A stretch of DNA of 23,433 bases, taken from the NCBI GenBank assembly GCA_964568845.1, contig CAZMSC010000023.1, forward strand, positions 1 through 23,433, given 5' to 3'. Both the position numbers and the translations under genes were made by a program. This DNA comes from DTBU01 sp964568845 (GTDB lineage Archaea; Thermoproteota; CALKCG01; B24). Under the pieces are notes generated by a model. It saw nothing but the letters and a program-made list of their open reading frames with translations, made no database searches and was not told the origin of the DNA. This document shows, one piece after another, positions 22,943-23,433 of this stretch (the stretch's first letter is position 1; every line of letters begins with the position of its first letter).

Positions 22943-23433
22943 TTGAAAAAGATGTTGATCATTTTAGCGATATTAGTTCTATCTACGGCTTTAACGACAC
23001 CTATTCTTGCTGCTCCAGAATCTGGGCTACCGCATAGGTATACGTGGGATGCAGACCTAGTAAACGCCGATGTGGTTCATAGCATGGGCTATACTGGTAA
23101 AGGCGTATATATCGCCGTGCTCGACACTGGTTTAGTTCCCAACTGGCGTGACTATTTCCCAGCCGATAGGATAGCTACGGAGCTTGCTAAGGGCTTCTAT
23201 GAGCCTGTACATGTCGATCCGAAAACTGGTGAACTCGTCTACGCGGGTTTCGTCGTTGAAACCTCTTGGATAGGTTCAACGCTCTCATCGCATGGGACAC
23301 ATGTGGTTAGCACGATAATAGGCTACAAATATTACGCGCCAGCAGATGCAGCCGCTGGACTACCGCTTCCACCGCTGTTCATAGAAGGGATTGCTCCAGA
23401 TGCAACGATCATACCTATAAAAGTGCTGGAGAC
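22943..23433 (+). CDS. Secreted subtilisin-like serine protease (S8), 5' part
   Basis: The frame from TTG 22943 is open for 163 codons to the window edge. It starts with a typical signal peptide: KKM, a hydrophobic core LIILAILVLSTALTTPIL, and an Ala-Ala cleavage region near 23-24. Subtilase catalytic Asp is D61 in YIAVLDTGL and catalytic His is H117 in SSHGTHV. The following IEGIAPDATIIPIKVLE is the usual third strand. The Ser lies beyond the window. The mature domain follows almost directly, so there is little or no propeptide. An insertion of about 45 residues between the Asp and His motifs (YFPADR to TSWIG) is longer than in simple subtilisins. It should act outside the cell in protein degradation. 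Not linked to the UroD-like gene 121 bp upstream. Confidence 0.92.
   Translation, partial: MKKMLIILAILVLSTALTTPILAAPESGLPHRYTWDADLVNADVVHSMGYTGKGVYIAVLDTGLVPNWRDYFPADRIATELAKGFYEPVHVDPKTGELVYAGFVVETSWIGSTLSSHGTHVVSTIIGYKYYAPADAAAGLPLPPLFIEGIAPDATIIPIKVLE

Noticed and set aside
1..23433. CRISPR arrays, rRNA genes, intact transposases
   Set aside because: No regularly spaced direct repeats, no rRNA-like segments and no complete transposase frame were seen.
1..23433. A bacterial host, suggested by the mur-type genes
   Set aside because: tRNA form, TATA-like boxes with leaderless spacing and archaeal-type small proteins favour an archaeon, though the window alone cannot exclude a mis-binned contig.

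Overview
This window most likely comes from an archaeon, probably a TACK-type Thermoproteota lineage (a Bathyarchaeia-like host is my guess; nothing here fixes the clade). The reasons are A/T-rich TATA-like boxes about 25-35 bp upstream of start codons with little or no leader, frequent GTG/TTG starts, an archaeal-type tRNA-Gln, a HEPN-MNT pair, and several archaeal-looking protein families. There is no rRNA, CRISPR array or intact insertion sequence.

Region 1 (1-6622) is the most striking. It encodes a set resembling bacterial N-acetylmuramic acid (MurNAc) salvage: MurQ etherase (partial at the left edge), a BadF/NagK-type amino-sugar kinase overlapping it, a NamZ/YbbC exo-muramidase fired divergently from a 41-bp shared promoter, a PIG-L type deacetylase with a GNAT protein, a small pyruvate-kinase-C-terminal-like protein, and a beta-lactamase-fold serine hydrolase like Bacillus AmiE/YbbE. 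In Bacillus subtilis murQ, amiE and namZ also sit together. No protein in this set shows a signal peptide, so if the pathway works it probably acts on imported muropeptides or amino sugars inside the cell. That is unexpected for an organism that should lack murein.

Region 2 (6667-9401) holds a small coiled-coil protein, an alpha-L-fucosidase (GH29), and a divergent TIM-barrel sugar isomerase/epimerase. Region 3 (9402-11939) is decaying: a gene-poor stretch, an F420-type LLM oxidoreductase gene broken by a structured insertion of about 200 bp, an amidohydrolase pseudogene with two clear indels, and tRNA-Gln(UUG).

Region 4 (12022-16051, minus strand) is a probable three-gene operon: UroD-like protein, APH-type small-molecule kinase, and a large polytopic OPT-like membrane protein. 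Region 5 (16250-20495, plus strand) has an ABC-2 type exporter pair, an SplB-like radical SAM enzyme preceded by a 10-bp inverted repeat over its promoter, and a PP-loop protein resembling MurL, the UDP-MurNAc-L-Ala-L-Glu epimerase. Region 6 (20587-23433) has an overlapping HEPN-MNT pair, a second and longer UroD-like protein, and the start of a secreted subtilisin-like protease cut by the window edge.
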